This document shows positions 19,729-32,486 of a DNA stretch of 64,000 nucleotides, one piece after another. The number at the start of each line of letters is the position of its first letter. The first letter of the stretch is position 1. A program made the position numbers and the translations under genes. The DNA lies in NCBI GenBank assembly GCA_951799425.1, contig OX637406.1, positions 30,684,390-30,748,389 of the forward strand. The letters run 5' to 3'. The DNA is from Ilex aquifolium (taxonomy: Eukaryota > Streptophyta > Magnoliopsida > Aquifoliales > Aquifoliaceae). A model generated the notes under the pieces. The model was given only the letters and a program-made list of their open reading frames with translations, made no database searches and was not told the origin of the DNA.

Positions 19729-22700
19729 TTATAAAGGCGCCCCAGTGGGTCGGGTTGGAGTAGATATTTCCTGACCCGATCCACTGGAGTGTCGGCAGGC
19801 GCGAATTTCGGAGGAGTACTCTGGTTCCATTAAAAGAATGGTTTCCACATTTCTAACAAAATCCTCCAAAAATGGTTTTAACCTCTGACCATTAACAGTA
19901 AAATTATTACCGTTTGCTGGGTTTTCCACTTCAACTGCTCCGTGTTCAAACACCTTTTTCACAATGTAAGGCCCAGCCCATCTTGATTTCAACTTACCAG
20001 GGAAGAGGCGGAGTCTTGAATTGAATAACAAGACTTTTTGAGATGGCTCAAAAGATTTCCGCACAATGTGTTTGTCATGAAAGATTTTCATCCTGGTTTT
20101 AGCAATCTTAGCATTTTCATATGCTTCATTTCTCAATTCCTCCAATTCATTTATCTGAAGTTTGCTTGTTAGCCCAGCCTTGTCTAAGTCAAAATTCATT
20201 GCTTTAATGGCCCAGTATGCCCTATGTTCCAATTCCACAGGCAAGTGACATGACTTTCCATAGACTACTCGATAAGGAGACATGCCCAAAATTGTTTTAA
20301 AAGCAGTTCGGTATGCCCAGAGTGCATCAGTCAGTCTTAATGACCAATCTTTGCGATCTGGGTTCACCGTTTTTTCCAAAATTAATTTGATCTCCCGATT
20401 AGCTAACTCAGCTTGTCCACTAGTCTGTGGGTGATAAGGGGTTGCAATTTTGTGAAAAATCAAGTATTTTTTCATTAAATTCCAGAAGGGACGATTGCAA
20501 AAATGAGCACCCCCGTCGCTTATGATTGACTTCGGAATTCCAAATCGGGACAAAATATTTTCTTTTAAAAATTTGATCACTATTTTGTGATCATTGTTTC
20601 GGCATGGAATTGCTTCAACCCATTTGGATACATAGTCTACAGCCACTAAAATGTATAGATAGCCAAAGGAAAGGGGAAATGGTCCCATAAAATCGATGCC
20701 CCAACAGTCAAAAATTTCAATTACCAGAATGGGGTTTAAGGGCATCATATTTCTTTTAGAAATGTTTCCCAACCTTTGACACCTATCACAAGTTAAACAA
20801 AAGGCATGGACATCTTTGAAAAGTGTGGGCCAGTAAAATCCACACTGCAATATTTTTGCAGCTGTTTTTCTTGATGAAAAGTGGCCACCACATGCTTCAG
20901 AATGACAAAAAGTTATTACCTGGCTACTTTTATGAGCAGGGATGCAATGTCTTATGATTTGATCTTTACAGTATTTGAATACGTAAGGATCCTCCCAAAA
21001 GAAGTTACGTACCTCCCTCAGAAATTTCTTTTTGTCCAACATGGTAAATGATGGAGGGAGTGTATCAGTAGCAAGAAAGTTAGCAATGTCTGCATACCAT
21101 GGTGTCTTATCAATCATGAACAGTTGTTCATCGGGGAATTTCTCATTGATTGGCAGTCCATCCTCATGAAATTCATAGGTTAGTCTGGATAGATGATCTG
21201 CCACCACATTCTCAACGCCTTTCTTGTCCTTAATGACAAGATCAAACTCTTGGAGCAAAAGTATCCATCTCAAGAGTCTCGGTTTGGCGTCCTTCTTTGT
21301 GAGCAAAAATTTTAGAGCTGCATGGTCAGTGAATACAGTAACAGAAGAACCAACAAGATAAGAACGGAAATTTTCCAGTGCAAAAACTACAGCAAACAAT
21401 TCTTTCTCAGTTGTTGAATAATTCATTTGGGCATTATTCAAAGTTTTGCTTGCATAGTAAATCACATGGGGTTTCTTATCTTTTCTTTGTCCCAATACAA
21501 CACCTACAGCAAAATCACTTGCATCACACATTAGTTCAAAAGGAAGATTCCAGTCAGGAGGTTGCATTATTGGTGTAGAAATTAACATGTCTTTTAGCTT
21601 GTCAAAGGCTTTTTGGCATGCTTCATTCCAATCAAATATTACATCCTGACTTAGGAGGTGACACATTGGTTTTGCTATGGTACCAAAATCTTTTATGAAT
21701 CTCCTGTAGAACCCTGCATGACCTAGGAATGATCGAACATCTTTTATAGTCCTAGGGGCAGGCAAATTTCCAATCAAATCAATTTTTGCCTTGTCAACTT
21801 TCATGCCTTCAGACGTCACGATGTGACCAAGAACAATGCCCTGTGTTACCATAAAATGCCATTTTTCCCAATTGAGCACTAGGTTGGCTTCCTTACATCT
21901 GATCAGTACTTTCTCCATATTGGTTAAACACAAGTCGAAGGAATCACCATAGACAGAGAAGTCATCCATAAATACTTCCAAAAATTTTTCAACCATATCA
22001 CTGAACAAGCTTAGCATACATCTTTGGAATGCTGCAGGAGCGTTACAAAGTCCAAATGGCATCCTTTTGAATGCAAAGGTGCCAAAGGGGCATGTGAAGG
22101 TTGTTTTCTCCTGATCATCTAAGGCTATCTCAATTTTGTTATACCCTGAATATCCATCCAAGAAACAGTAAAATGCATGGCCTGCAATTCTCTCTAGGAC
22201 TTGGTCAAGAAATGGGAGAGGAAAATGATCTTTTCTAGTGACCAAATTGAGTTTTCGATAATCAATGCACATTCGCCATCCTGTGACGACTCGAGTTGGT
22301 ACTAGTTCATTTGCATCATTTTTGACCACTGTGACCCCAGATTTTTTTGGCACAACCTGGGTTGGACTGACCCATTTACTATCTGAGATAGGGAAGATTA
22401 TCCCTGCATCTAAGAGTTTGAGTACCTCAATTCTCACAACTTCCTTCATGTGAGGATTCAGTCGTCGCTGCATTTGACGAAAGGGTTTTGAGTCCTCTTC
22501 AAGGTATATGGCATGATTGCAGATTAACGGGCTTATACCTTTCAAGTCAGCGATGGTCCATCCAATGGTACTTTTATGACTTCGAAGAACTTCAAGCAAT
22601 TTAGACTCTTGCAAGTCTGTGAGTTTAGATGAAATTACCACTGGGTATGACTCATTCTTTCCTAAGAATGCATATTTGAGGTCAGATGGGAGAGGTTTCA

Positions 22701-23214
22701 ATTCAGGCTTTGGTGGGCTAACACTTGATGAGACTGGCTTTGTGCCACTTGGTGAAATTTCTTCGAATTTGAGTGCCCAGGTCTCAACAGTATGAGTAGG
22801 GTCACTTGGTGGTTTTGGGTCATCATCTGTTAGTTCTGATGAGATGAGTTCTAACAGAGATGATTCAGCAGGATCCTCACAGAATGTATCATCCAGATGT
22901 TCCTGTATCAAAGATTCTATGGAGTGTACTTCCCTTTCTTCCTTTTCCTCTTCTGGATGTTTAGCAATATTGAAAATGTTCATTTCGAGAGTCATATTCC
23001 CAAAAGTTAATTTCATGACTCCATTCCTGCAATTGATTAAAGCATTGGAAGTTGCTAGGAATGGTCGACCAAGAATGACGGGAATTTGGTTCTCCGAATT
23101 TATTGCTGGTTGAGTATCCAGAACAATGAAGTCAACAGGGAAGACAAAACTATCTACTTGGACAAACACATCTTCAACAATCCCTCTGGGGGTTTTGACA
23201 GATCTGTCAGCCAA
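19729..23214 (-). CDS. pol: Pol polyprotein of copy B
   Basis: A 1161-codon frame starting inside the protease domain and overlapping the end of the gag-protease frame by about 60 bases in another frame. It holds the protease end ([17 protein letters not shown]), RT with FMDDFSVYG near residue 413, RNase H with [14 protein letters not shown] near 566, the integrase HHCC zinc region near 770-815, and the catalytic core with [21 protein letters not shown] near 897 and [10 protein letters not shown] near 932. It is very close to the pol of A throughout. The two neighbouring frames give one apparent break in gag-pol. Confidence 0.92.
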   Translation of the reverse strand: MADRSVKTPRGIVEDVFVQVDSFVFPVDFIVLDTQPAINSENQIPVILGRPFLATSNALINCRNGVMKLTFGNMTLEMNIFNIAKHPEEEKEEREVHSIESLIQEHLDDTFCEDPAESSLLELISSELTDDDPKPPSDPTHTVETWALKFEEISPSGTKPVSSSVSPPKPELKPLPSDLKYAFLGKNESYPVVISSKLTDLQESKLLEVLRSHKSTIGWTIADLKGISPLICNHAIYLEEDSKPFRQMQRRLNPHMKEVVRIEVLKLLDAGIIFPISDSKWVSPTQVVPKKSGVTVVKNDANELVPTRVVTGWRMCIDYRKLNLVTRKDHFPLPFLDQVLERIAGHAFYCFLDGYSGYNKIEIALDDQEKTTFTCPFGTFAFKRMPFGLCNAPAAFQRCMLSLFSDMVEKFLEVFMDDFSVYGDSFDLCLTNMEKVLIRCKEANLVLNWEKWHFMVTQGIVLGHIVTSEGMKVDKAKIDLIGNLPAPRTIKDVRSFLGHAGFYRRFIKDFGTIAKPMCHLLSQDVIFDWNEACQKAFDKLKDMLISTPIMQPPDWNLPFELMCDASDFAVGVVLGQRKDKKPHVIYYASKTLNNAQMNYSTTEKELFAVVFALENFRSYLVGSSVTVFTDHAALKFLLTKKDAKPRLLRWILLLQEFDLVIKDKKGVENVVADHLSRLTYEFHEDGLPINEKFPDEQLFMIDKTPWYADIANFLATDTLPPSFTMLDKKKFLREVRNFFWEDPYVFKYCKDQIIRHCIPAHKSSQVITFCHSEACGGHFSSRKTAAKILQCGFYWPTLFKDVHAFCLTCDRCQRLGNISKRNMMPLNPILVIEIFDCWGIDFMGPFPLSFGYLYILVAVDYVSKWVEAIPCRNNDHKIVIKFLKENILSRFGIPKSIISDGGAHFCNRPFWNLMKKYLIFHKIATPYHPQTSGQAELANREIKLILEKTVNPDRKDWSLRLTDALWAYRTAFKTILGMSPYRVVYGKSCHLPVELEHRAYWAIKAMNFDLDKAGLTSKLQINELEELRNEAYENAKIAKTRMKIFHDKHIVRKSFEPSQKVLLFNSRLRLFPGKLKSRWAGPYIVKKVFEHGAVEVENPANGNNFTVNGQRLKPFLEDFVRNVETILLMEPEYSSEIRACRHSSGSGQEISTPTRPTGAPL

Positions 23215-25280
23215 CTGGAGTGTGACACAAGTGGGTTTAAGTTCTCCAAACCCAACTGTTGATACACAGAGTAGGGTAGCAGATTAACGCTGGCTCCAAG
23301 GTCTAACAAGGCTTGTTCAATTCTGAAGTTTCCAATGATACATGAGACAGTCGGACATCCTGGGTCTTTGTATTTTGGAAGGGTTTTCTGTTTGAGAAGA
23401 GCACTAGCTTGTTCCGTTAGGAAAGCTCTTTTTTGGACTTTCTGGCTTCTCTTGACTGTGCACAAGTCTTTTAGAAACTTGGCATAAGGCGGGACTTGTT
23501 TGATTGCATCCAGAAGTGGGATGTTGATATTTACTTGCTTAAAAAGCTCGTAAATTTCAGGCTGATTTTTTACTTTCTGTTTGGCTCTGAGTCGATGAGG
23601 AAATGGAGCCAGAACGGGATACGAAGGTTCCTTTTTCTCAGAAGGTTCTGACTCTTGTTCAATCACAGGCTCAGGGTCTTTCTCAATTGGTTCAGGTTCA
23701 GATGATGGATTGACTGGGCTTGACTCAGGTCTTGGCTTAGGAATGAGTATGTCTCTGATTGTTTTGTCAATCATTTTGCCACTTCTTAGGGTCGTGACAG
23801 CTTGGGCTTGGTCTTGGGTGTTTCCTGTTGTTGAAGGGTTTCCTACATGGAATTGGCCTTGTGGTTGTTTTAGTTGAGCAGGAAACTTTCCTTTTTCGTG
23901 TGTGACCATGGATTGAGTCAACTTTTGGATGTGGCTTTTAAGATCCTCAAAAGATTGAGTGGTCTGGGTTTTGAAATCAGTGAAAGCCTGTGTGGAATTA
24001 TTGTTATAATTCATTTGGCTTTGCATGAACTGATTTAATGTGTCCTCAAGGTTCCTCTTTTGTGGTGGTTGGTATGGTTGATATGCAGGAGGTCCTTGAG
24101 GTGGTGGGTATGGCCCTTGGTGTTGGTTCATGGGTATTGGTTGTGTGTTCTTCCAACTGAAGTTAGGGTGATTTCTCCACCCTGGATTGTATGTTTCAGA
24201 ATATGGGTTGGAGTAAGGCTTGTTGAAGTTGGAAACTGCATGTGTTTGTTCTAACAAGACTTCTTTGAATGCTGGGATGGTGGGACACTCCCCAGTAGGG
24301 TGTCCTGTTAGCGCACAGATTCCACACACTTGCTCAGTGGAAAGGCTAACATCAACTTGATGGACTTTCTTCATCTCTAAAGCTTCGAGCTTTCGAGACA
24401 ATGTGGACATTTTTGCTCTCAAGTCATCATCCTCTCTCAAGACATATTTTCCTCCTTGGGAATTAGATGGTCTGGCTTCTACAGTGGTAGGGGAGGCTGA
24501 GTCCCACATCTGAGAACTGTTAGATATGGTGTCGAAGAAATTGAATGCCTCCTCCGGACTTTTTCCCATGAATTCTCCTTGGGCCATCATTTCGACAAAC
24601 TGACGTAGTCTAGAGGGTAAGGAGTCATAGAAAAATCCTACCAATGTCCAATTTTCAAAAGCATGATGTGGGCAAGATTGGAGTAGATCTTTGAATCTCT
24701 CCCAACTTTGATAAAAAGTTTCTCCTTCTTTGACCGCAAAATTCATGATTTGCCTTTTTAATGCATTTGTGCGATGTAAAGGGAAAAACTTTCTAAAAAA
24801 TTCATTTTGCAATGCTTGCCAATTGGGTATTGAAAAAGCCTTTAAAGAATTCAACCATTGTTTGGCTCTATCCCTCAAAGAGAAAGAAAACAATTTCATT
24901 TTTGCCAATTCAGAATTGTCTTGAAATGTTCCACACACTTCTTCGAAATCTTTGATATGCAGATATGAATTTTCTGCATCCAATCCATGAAACACGGGCA
25001 ATAACTGCACTGTCCCCGGCTTTACAGTAAAGAGGGGAGCATTTTCAGGAAAAATAAAACAAGAGGGGACACTATTTCTTGTGGGATTCAAGTAATCCCG
25101 CAAAGTTCGGATGTTAGGGACTTCCTCCTCTCTCATTGGGACTTCTCCATTTCTTTCATTATTTGCCATACTACCTTCACAAGAGTCTGCTACTGATCTA
25201 GGTGAATTAGGTTCAGGCTGATTCACGGACTCACACGATTCTGCCGGCAAATTTTGGAAGTGAGGAGTGCCCTCAGTCAT
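23154..25280 (-). CDS. gag: Gag-protease polyprotein of copy B
   Basis: A 708-codon frame starting [15 protein letters not shown]. It contains the Gag core, the CX2CX4HX4C knuckle ([14 protein letters not shown]), the Pro/Gln-rich linker, the acidic tail, and then the start of the aspartic protease ([20 protein letters not shown], about residues 655-675). This shows gag and protease in one frame in this family, with no stop between them. The last residues after the protease motif do not match the family. Confidence 0.9.
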   Translation of the reverse strand: MTEGTPHFQNLPAESCESVNQPEPNSPRSVADSCEGSMANNERNGEVPMREEEVPNIRTLRDYLNPTRNSVPSCFIFPENAPLFTVKPGTVQLLPVFHGLDAENSYLHIKDFEEVCGTFQDNSELAKMKLFSFSLRDRAKQWLNSLKAFSIPNWQALQNEFFRKFFPLHRTNALKRQIMNFAVKEGETFYQSWERFKDLLQSCPHHAFENWTLVGFFYDSLPSRLRQFVEMMAQGEFMGKSPEEAFNFFDTISNSSQMWDSASPTTVEARPSNSQGGKYVLREDDDLRAKMSTLSRKLEALEMKKVHQVDVSLSTEQVCGICALTGHPTGECPTIPAFKEVLLEQTHAVSNFNKPYSNPYSETYNPGWRNHPNFSWKNTQPIPMNQHQGPYPPPQGPPAYQPYQPPQKRNLEDTLNQFMQSQMNYNNNSTQAFTDFKTQTTQSFEDLKSHIQKLTQSMVTHEKGKFPAQLKQPQGQFHVGNPSTTGNTQDQAQAVTTLRSGKMIDKTIRDILIPKPRPESSPVNPSSEPEPIEKDPEPVIEQESEPSEKKEPSYPVLAPFPHRLRAKQKVKNQPEIYELFKQVNINIPLLDAIKQVPPYAKFLKDLCTVKRSQKVQKRAFLTEQASALLKQKTLPKYKDPGCPTVSCIIGNFRIEQALLDLGASVNLLPYSVYQQLGLENLNPLVSHSSWLTDLSKPPEGLLKMCLSK

Positions 25281-25373
25281 AAAGAAAATAAAACAAAGTT
25301 ATTTACAGTAAAACAAAATATACACAATGTTGAAGGTCTTTTTACCTTTTACTTTAAAGCACCTTTCAAAGGT

Positions 25374-25391
25374 TCCCCGGCAACGGCGCCA
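25374..25391 (-). other. Primer-binding site of copy B
   Basis: On the - strand TGGCGCCGTTGCCGGGGA, six bases from the LTR end; identical to A. Confidence 0.92.
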
Positions 25392-25397
25392 AAAACT

Positions 25398-27358
25398 TGA
25401 TGGCTTGATCCAAATGTATACACCCAAGTGCAGGCGGTCAAGCTGTAGTAATAATCCGGTTTGAGTCCGGAGTCGAATCCACAGGGAACTTTTGTTGATA
25501 TTTCTAAGGCAAGCAGTGGTAGAGACCTTTTGATTGTAACATTTTTGATTTGCTGCGAGATATGGGTTTTGCTGGACATAATATAAGATTCTTTCCAGAA
25601 AGATTTTCTTAACAAAATAGGAGATAAATGCTAATTAAAAAGAGTCACCCTTTAGTGCAAGGATCTGGACATGTAGTTAGTTATCCGGTTTGTCATAATT
25701 GTGCTTGATAACTCAATTAACTCCCGTGTCAACAACAAGTTAATCGGAAGATAAAGATGGATTGTGAGAATTAAGAACATGATTCCGATGTCTTTCTAGA
25801 AGTTTACAAGAATTGCCTGTGCCGAGACTTAACCCGTCTACAAACAAGCAAGTGTTTCTACAAGACATCCAATCATGATATTAATAGTCCATTCTTTAAA
25901 TGAAGTACATTAAGGGGGGAGATTGAAGGGTAGTCATGAGGATCTAGCCGGGGTACTTGCCTTGAACTGATGAGTCTTTCTATGCAGGAGTCATCCATGT
26001 CATAGAAAGACCTCACAATTATACAAAGTACCTTAGCTTTGCTAGATGCAATCAATCATCCGATAACAAGAAGAAATAAACGTTAAGCATAAAAGAACAT
26101 TGCACAAATATGATTCCCGGATAACTTGTACATGCCTTTCTCCTCTCACTAAAGAGTGAATGAGAAACTACTCACTCTTCATGGCTTGGGTAAAGCTAGA
26201 AAAGTGAGTGATGCTCATCCCTCCAAGTGGAGAACTTTAAAAGATAAAGTAACAACAAACGCGGAGCGAATCTTCCACAAAGAATGAGTGAATCACGTTC
26301 CACCCTTCACGGCTTTAATCAAGCTCTAGAAAAGTGGAAGAGTTTCACTCTTCTAAGAAAGAAGGAAGCTCAAGCAATGGAAGTGAAATGCATGAACAAT
26401 AAAAGTAGAAGAAAGCTTGTCACATTTGGAGGGTGGCTTCCTCAACCAAAGATTGGAGGGTTGCTTTCTCAACCAAGATGGGAGCTATTTCTCTTCTATG
26501 CATGAGAAATGAAAGCATAAACATAAGCATAAGCATAAAACTACTGTTATAACAAGCAAGAGATGTTGGGCTAAAGCCAAACTAATCTCTAAAATAAAGA
26601 CTTCATAAGGAAAATGAACTAACTACAATGAGAGTGGGAGTCTAAGCCTCCATCACTATCTACTTCCTACTATGCTCTTCCCCTTTAGCTCTCCAACAAG
26701 GGGAGTATTTATAGGCAAGAGGAGGAGGCAGGGGGGGGGGGTGAAAGAATAGTGTTTGCCGCCCAAGTCCAAGTGAACAGTCAACAACTCTGCTGCCAGT
26801 CTGTGGATAACGTTCGAATGTGAGTTGGCGTTCGAACGTTCTTTCTGTTTTTGCACTGAGGGCATTCGAACGTTGACTGCCGTTCGAACGTTTCTTCTTG
26901 TTTTTGCACTAAGGGCGTTCGAACGCCAGATTTGCTCTGACCCCTTTCACTCGAGTGATCTGTGGTCTTCTGTGAAGTTCAGTTCCAACTCTCTGCAGTG
27001 GTCTGGTCTTCCATCAACTCAAGTGCACGTTCGAACGTGAGTTGGCGTTCGAACGTGCACTCAAGTACTTCAGAGCTCCAGTCTTCTTTCCTAACTGCAA
27101 CACGCCTTCTCTTCAGCAGTTGAGTCTGCTACAGTGTATTGTGGACGTTCGAACGTGAGTTGGCGTTCGAACGTTCTGGCTGTGCTCCAAGCTTCTCCAA
27201 TTTTGGGCTCTAATGTACTGGTGCTGCATCCAAGTGTGGTACTTGTTGTTCTTGGGTCCTTGTTCAGTTTAGGGCCTGAAATGACATCACTTAAACTCCA
27301 TTAAAGTACCATTAGTCTTAAAATGTTATAATAATATGTCAACTTTAAGTACTAATCA
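25398..27358 (-). repeat. 5' LTR of copy B
   Basis: 1961 bp; on the - strand it starts TGATTAGTAC (27358) and ends AAGCCATCA (25398). CGTTCGAACG palindromes lie at 26808-27174, TATAAATA at 26713-26706. An 11-base G-run (26731-26741) corresponds to where copy A seems to have entered the other LTR. Confidence 0.92.
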
Positions 27359-27773
27359 ACGGGTAATTATTAAAATCACTATAATCAACGTGAATGTAAT
27401 TCTTTCAAAGCATTCAATCAATTCAAATACACATTAGTTATTTTCTTGATTTTAAGTTGAATGTTTTCCGTTCAAAGATGTTTGATTACAAACTTGAATG
27501 AGTTATAAATTATGTCAAAATTCATATTCAAGGTGAGATGAACTTTGATGATTAACCGGTTTCTTTTTATATTGTCTTTTAGTTTTTCCAATCAGTTATT
27601 CACTTTTCCAAAAAAACCAAAAAGATTTTTATTTTCCTTTTTATTTCAACACCATCCAAATTTATCCTTCGTTTTTCCTAAGGAGACGACCTCGGTAATC
27701 GACCGAATTACCAAATGATATATTCTTGCGCTTGGGAACTATTTTATTATCTACCTACTTTTGAGGACAAGTA
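27359..27773 (+). repeat. 5' LTR of E, right part
   Basis: Matches 41160-41621 (shared words ATCAACGTGAATGTAAT, TTGATTACAAACTTGAATGA, GAGATGAACTTTGATGATTA) and ends GAGGACAAGTA just before the PBS. Confidence 0.85.
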
Positions 27774-27777
27774 TTTT

Positions 27778-27795
27778 TGGTGCCGTTGCTTGGAA
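27778..27795 (+). other. Primer-binding site of E
   Basis: TGGTGCCGTTGCTTGGAA, five bases after the LTR end; a variant of the Athila/Tat PBS. Confidence 0.8.
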
Positions 27796-27831
27796 AAGCA
27801 AGCGTACAAATTTGAAAGGTGATTTGGATCA

Positions 27832-27984
27832 ATGATAGATAAGTCTTGTGATTCTCATCACAAGCCCAAGTACATTTTCCCATTTATTTTTGTTTTATAT
27901 TTTTTTTTATTTAAATGGCGTCATATGTTTCATCTATGGAGTATACGTGTGAGATATGTGCTGAGTGTGGGCATATCATTGGCG
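27832..27984 (+). pseudogene. gag: Gag-derived scrap of E, before F1
   Basis: Near 27914 a short frame reads MASYVSSMEYTCEICAE and resembles the start of the Gag zinc-knuckle region of A/B/C. It is cut by the inserted F1 LTR. Only this remnant of the N-terminal half of Gag is visible. Confidence 0.5.
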
Positions 27985-30285
27985 TGTGACGCCCTAAAAA
28001 TCTGGGGTCCTTTGTCAACCCGTTGATCACCCATCAACCCGTAGAATACCCGTGGATACCGTGTAACTCGATACCACGCCGTTATGCCCCATTTACCGGA
28101 ATCCATAATTTAACAAAATTCGGGCAGAGTCTCCTTTGTATGGGGAGCTCTACCCAAAAACACAACCTCTGCAATCATATAACATTGACCACACCGGGTC
28201 CATTTATCCATACTCATATAACAATACACAATTTTACATTAAAAATAGTCCATATGAGTTCGATTACAATTCTTTTACATACATTACATGCCCAAAAACT
28301 AAGTTAGCGAATGTTTTACAAAAACATAGTTTTTCACAATAGTTTTACAAAACGTGAATTAAAAGCCACAAGTCGGCTTTTCTTCATACTTGAGGCCCCA
28401 AATACGATCCGTCCACCGGTGTATAACCCGCACCTAAAATATTTTCACATAAAGGGTGAGTCACGCTCAATAGGGTATCTCCTAAAGAGGTCACTCACCA
28501 ACCTAAGTGCATATGAAATGTCCACATGCAACATTCAACAAGCAACAACATTCCAATCAAAAATATGCAATTCAACGTTGAAAATTCACTATGCCATGCA
28601 ATGAAATGAGATGAGACTCACTCATGCACTTCAACCCGAGCCCTTACCGACTCCCGTAACACATGCAATGCCAATGTGTATAAATCCACCATTGATGTTA
28701 TACATCCAATGATCTTTTTAAATCTTTTTAAAATAAACCATGTGTCTTTGTTTAAAACAAAATCATGTGTCTTTGTTGGGTAGCGGGATTTTAGTGTCTC
28801 ACTGCCGATTCCGCACACTGATACACTTTTTTGGACTTGCACCGAAGGAAATGTATAAACCAGTAATCGGGTCTTGCACCCGAGGGAGAATTTAGTCCTG
28901 CTTGCTATATCCAACACAAGTTTTTCATGCGACCATGCAAACTCAGCAGGACCTAGGTCTAACCTTCTCGAGTTCACTTATCAACCACCAAGAATGGTGT
29001 TTGATTAACTATGCACACACTCCCACACTCATGCCTCATGCCCATGAATGCGTTGCCCCCATGCAAATGCACTGTAATGTGTAATTGCAACACCAATATC
29101 ATGTCCAATATGTACGAGTGTCATATGAACAATCTCAACCACATTTCAACATACACTATGGTTAATTATATCATAAGCATATAATTTACTTAAATCATCA
29201 TCATGTCAATATATCATGAGTATGTATCAACATTTACATTTAACAACAATTTTTTCCAAGCATGTTATCACATAATCTCATGCAATTAACACACTTTATT
29301 TCACATAGACATTTTATCAAACACCTTCAAGACACCAAATCATGTAATCACATAAAATGCCCAAATTTATCACATAACTCAAAAAAATCAGATTAAGTGA
29401 TTACCACATACCCAATTATCAAAACTTCCAAGAAATCACAAACTTGCAATTTCTAATTATCAATTCATACTAGAATTGAATTTACCCATTTTCATTAAAC
29501 CAACTACAATAGACAAGTGTTAAAATACACATAACAACCCACTCATTTCATATATTCAGCCTAAGTTAGAAATAAACCTAGTTAGGATGAAAATCCTACC
29601 TCTTGAAGGGTAAAACAATGTTAGGAAGCTCTAAGAACCCAAACCTTGCCCAAAACCAAACTTTTCCCAAAATTCCGTCTTTGAATCTTCGGTGAAACCT
29701 GTCCTTTTTGGTATGGTTGCGTAGCCCTCGTCACGTAGATCGACTTTAATACTTGGCCCGAAGGATTTCGACCGGCGAAACTTCTTAGATCGTAGAGAGA
29801 AGTTTTGAATCTTTACTTTTTTCTTCCTTTCCCTCTATTCCTCTTCCAAAGTTAGAACCCAGCAACCCAACATAGATTTTTTGACTCCTATTTATACCTT
29901 TTAATACTTGGTCCACGTCGCGCCACGCGTTCACTATTCCCGGATCCGTTTTCGCTCTGAAACGATTAAATTTCGTCCCGATTTAAGTTTAAAATATTTT
30001 TATATGAACTTCTTTTAAATTATAATAAAATTTTAGAAATTTTATTTTTGGGGTCGTTTTTGAGGTCACTAGACACCCGGTCGTCTCGAAAAACATGAAA
30101 AACCTAACTATCTCAGAATTCGACAAAAAATGTCTGGGTAACTAGATTTCGCGAGAAGAATTTAACAGTGAGGTTCGTTTCTTCATACTAGCTCTAGAGA
30201 AATACGGATGTTCAACCCGCACTAAAATGGCAAATTACCGTTTTGCCATTTTTCATAAAAAGTTCAAATTTACCCGGGTTTTACA
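27985..30285 (-). mobile_element. Solo LTR F1 (chromovirus-like family)
   Basis: 2301 bp, TG...CA ended. In the window's + sense it opens TGTGACGCCC and closes GGGTTTTACA. LTR sense is judged to be the - strand, because the F4 copy and element D both end in GGGGCGT(C/G)ACA. Flanks are TGGCG and TGATG, an imperfect duplication (3/5). It resembles F2, F3 and F4, for example around the GGTGAGTCACGCTCAATAGG block. It is shorter than its relatives and lacks the GTACCGGTAC palindromes. No internal region. Confidence 0.8.
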
Positions 30286-31485
30286 TGATGAGTGCCCTTT
30301 GATTCCAACGTTTTGAAGGTTTTTGTGGGATGGATCAATTATATTCCCTAATTCTCCTCAACCTTACCCCAACCATTATTTTTGAAACTTTTTATCCTGA
30401 TTTTGGTTGGGGGAATGAACAATTATCAGTTATCGGTAAATTCCACACCACCATGAGAGGCTCTCCAATATCTCTTATACCATGACCAGAAAGAAGAGAG
30501 ATTTTAGAATATTTTGAATGAAGTTATGCAAACCCAACTAGCTTTCAATGCCTAAATGAGCCAAGATATTGAAGAGATAAAAGACATGCTCAACGCATTG
30601 ACCATGGTATTTAATAATTTGATCCAAGAACAAGAAGTTGAGCATGGTCAATGCAGTGAGAGTGATTTTTTTCCTGAATTGCAAACTGAGGATGAATCCA
30701 TTAATACTCTTGATAATGAAAAATTAAGTGACATTATTATTCCACAAGAGGCTAATGAGCTCAAGGACCTTTCATTATCAAAGAGTAGTAATGAGATTCA
30801 CATATCCAAGCTTGGTGAGGGTATGAAAGTTTAGTTGTGTGCTATAATTGATAAAGATCTATTTTATATCTCATTATTGGATTTGTATAAAAATGTATAT
30901 ATCTTCCTTTTCTTGAATGTTCCATGGATATGTTGGGTATATGAGTGAATAGTTCGATTAAATGAGTTGCTAAATACCATGTTTTAAGCCATTAAAAATA
31001 AAATGGCGCATATTCAAAGCTGACTTTATGCCGAATTGATTATGAGCTTTTATTTTTACTTGTACATCGTAGTTAGAATTATTTTTATGAGTTTTTTTTT
31101 GGTATTTTATTAAATTTTTTTTTTTTTTGCACACACCTTTTTACCTTGTACCCATTATTATTTGGAGTTTCATATTAATATCTTTCGTTGAGCGTAGTAT
31201 TGGGTCTAAGTTGGGGGTGTGAGCATATGTTTGAGTTTTTCTTGTGTTTTATTTTCAAGGTGATTGAGCACAATGCAAGATTAAGTTAGGGGGTAAGAGT
31301 TACACCACTATATACAACCACCATGTGTTATTTTATTTTTTTTAAAAAATAAAAAAATTGATTAGGATGACATTTTTGAATATTCAACTTGAATCTTGAG
31401 TTGTTTGTGTATTAATACTCTATAGGAGTTTATTCTATATTTGAGTATCATGTTCATGTTTTCATTGAGAACTCAATATTATGTA
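30286..31485 (+). other. Internal part of E between F1 and F2, including a gag-tail frame
   Basis: It begins with sequence resembling the part of Gag after the zinc knuckle and includes a 92-codon frame at 30556-30834 (MSQDIEEIKDMLNALTMVFN). The beginning of that frame resembles the helical segment near Gag's C-terminus; the rest is acidic. The remainder is AT-rich and noncoding, with AAGTTGGGGGTG near 31210, similar to the internal polypurine tract of A/B/C. No pol homology was seen. Confidence 0.55.
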
Positions 31486-32444
31486 TGTGACGCCCCAAAA
31501 TCTGGGGGTCCTTTCTCAATTCGTTGATCACCCATCAACCCGCGAAAAATACCCGTGAGTACTGTATAACCCAATACCACGTCGTTATACCCCATTTACC
31601 GAGATCATAACCAAAACAGAATCTGTGCAGAGTTTCCTTTGCACGGGATTACTACCCAACACATAACCTATTCACATATTATTCATATGACAATTCCAAG
31701 GCCCAAATGCTAATGTTTAGGACTTATTATTATCCATTTACATCATCTACAGAAGAGTGTTCAAGATGTGAAGCTCGACAATATCACATTTCAAATTTTC
31801 AAGTTTTGGGAAGAGTTACCGGTATCTCTGATACGTGGGTGCTAGTACCCGAACCTTCTGTTTGCCAGGTATCGGTATCTATGTGACTTGGTACCGATAC
31901 TTGGGCCCACTATTTGCTAGGTACCGGTACCTGAGCCCACTGAAATCCAAGTGCTGGTACCTATAAGCCCACTAAAATCCAAGTGCTGGTACCTATAAAC
32001 CTAGGTACTGGTACTTGGGTCATCCGACAGTGTGGTACCTGTACCTGTGAGTCTAGGTATCGGTACCTGAGCCTAGATTTTTCCCAATCTTTTCAATTTT
32101 CAATTCATCTTCATCCAGACTCATATCATACTCAATATATTCACTCATTTACATGAAAACATTGTCCAATAGAGTCTCATTACATACTATATTACCAATA
32201 TACAAGTCCAAAACAAATTTTCATGATTGATTTACAAAATGCAATTCAAAAGCCACATTCTGGCTCCTTCATCAACAAAGGCCCAAATGAGGGCAGCCCA
32301 CCGGCGCTTATCCAACACCTGAAATATGTTCTCATAAAGGGTGAGCCATGCTCAATAGGGTGTTTCCTAAAGATGCTACTCCCCATCTCAGATGTATATG
32401 AAATGTCACATGCAAATTCATCACATCAGACATTCATCCAAATA

Positions 32445-32486
<42 letters not shown>

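Larger units (their letters stand above)
14346..27358 (-). mobile_element. Athila-like LTR retrotransposon, copy B (nearly whole)
   Basis: Same family as A, opposite strand. On the - strand: 5' LTR (27358-25398), PBS, gag-protease, pol, small membrane frame, Cys/His frame, palindrome/TATA region, an uninterrupted env-position frame, 3' UTR, polypurine tract and the first 623 bp of the 3' LTR. The rest of the 3' LTR is probably displaced to the left of A, outside the window. The shared LTR portion differs at only about three positions over ~620 bp, so the insertion is very young. Gag-pol has about one break. The right-hand target duplication should be ACGGG (27359-27363); the same word occurs at the matching place in E's 3' LTR (near 41163). 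Confidence 0.93.

Noticed and set aside
28023-28977. Several overlapping short frames in F1 (both strands)
   Set aside because: They are not shared in frame with F2-F4, have no recognisable domain, and lie within a solo LTR.
30556-30834. 92-codon frame as a possible host gene
   Set aside because: It lies inside element E, its first part resembles Gag's C-terminal helical segment, and no host gene structure surrounds it.
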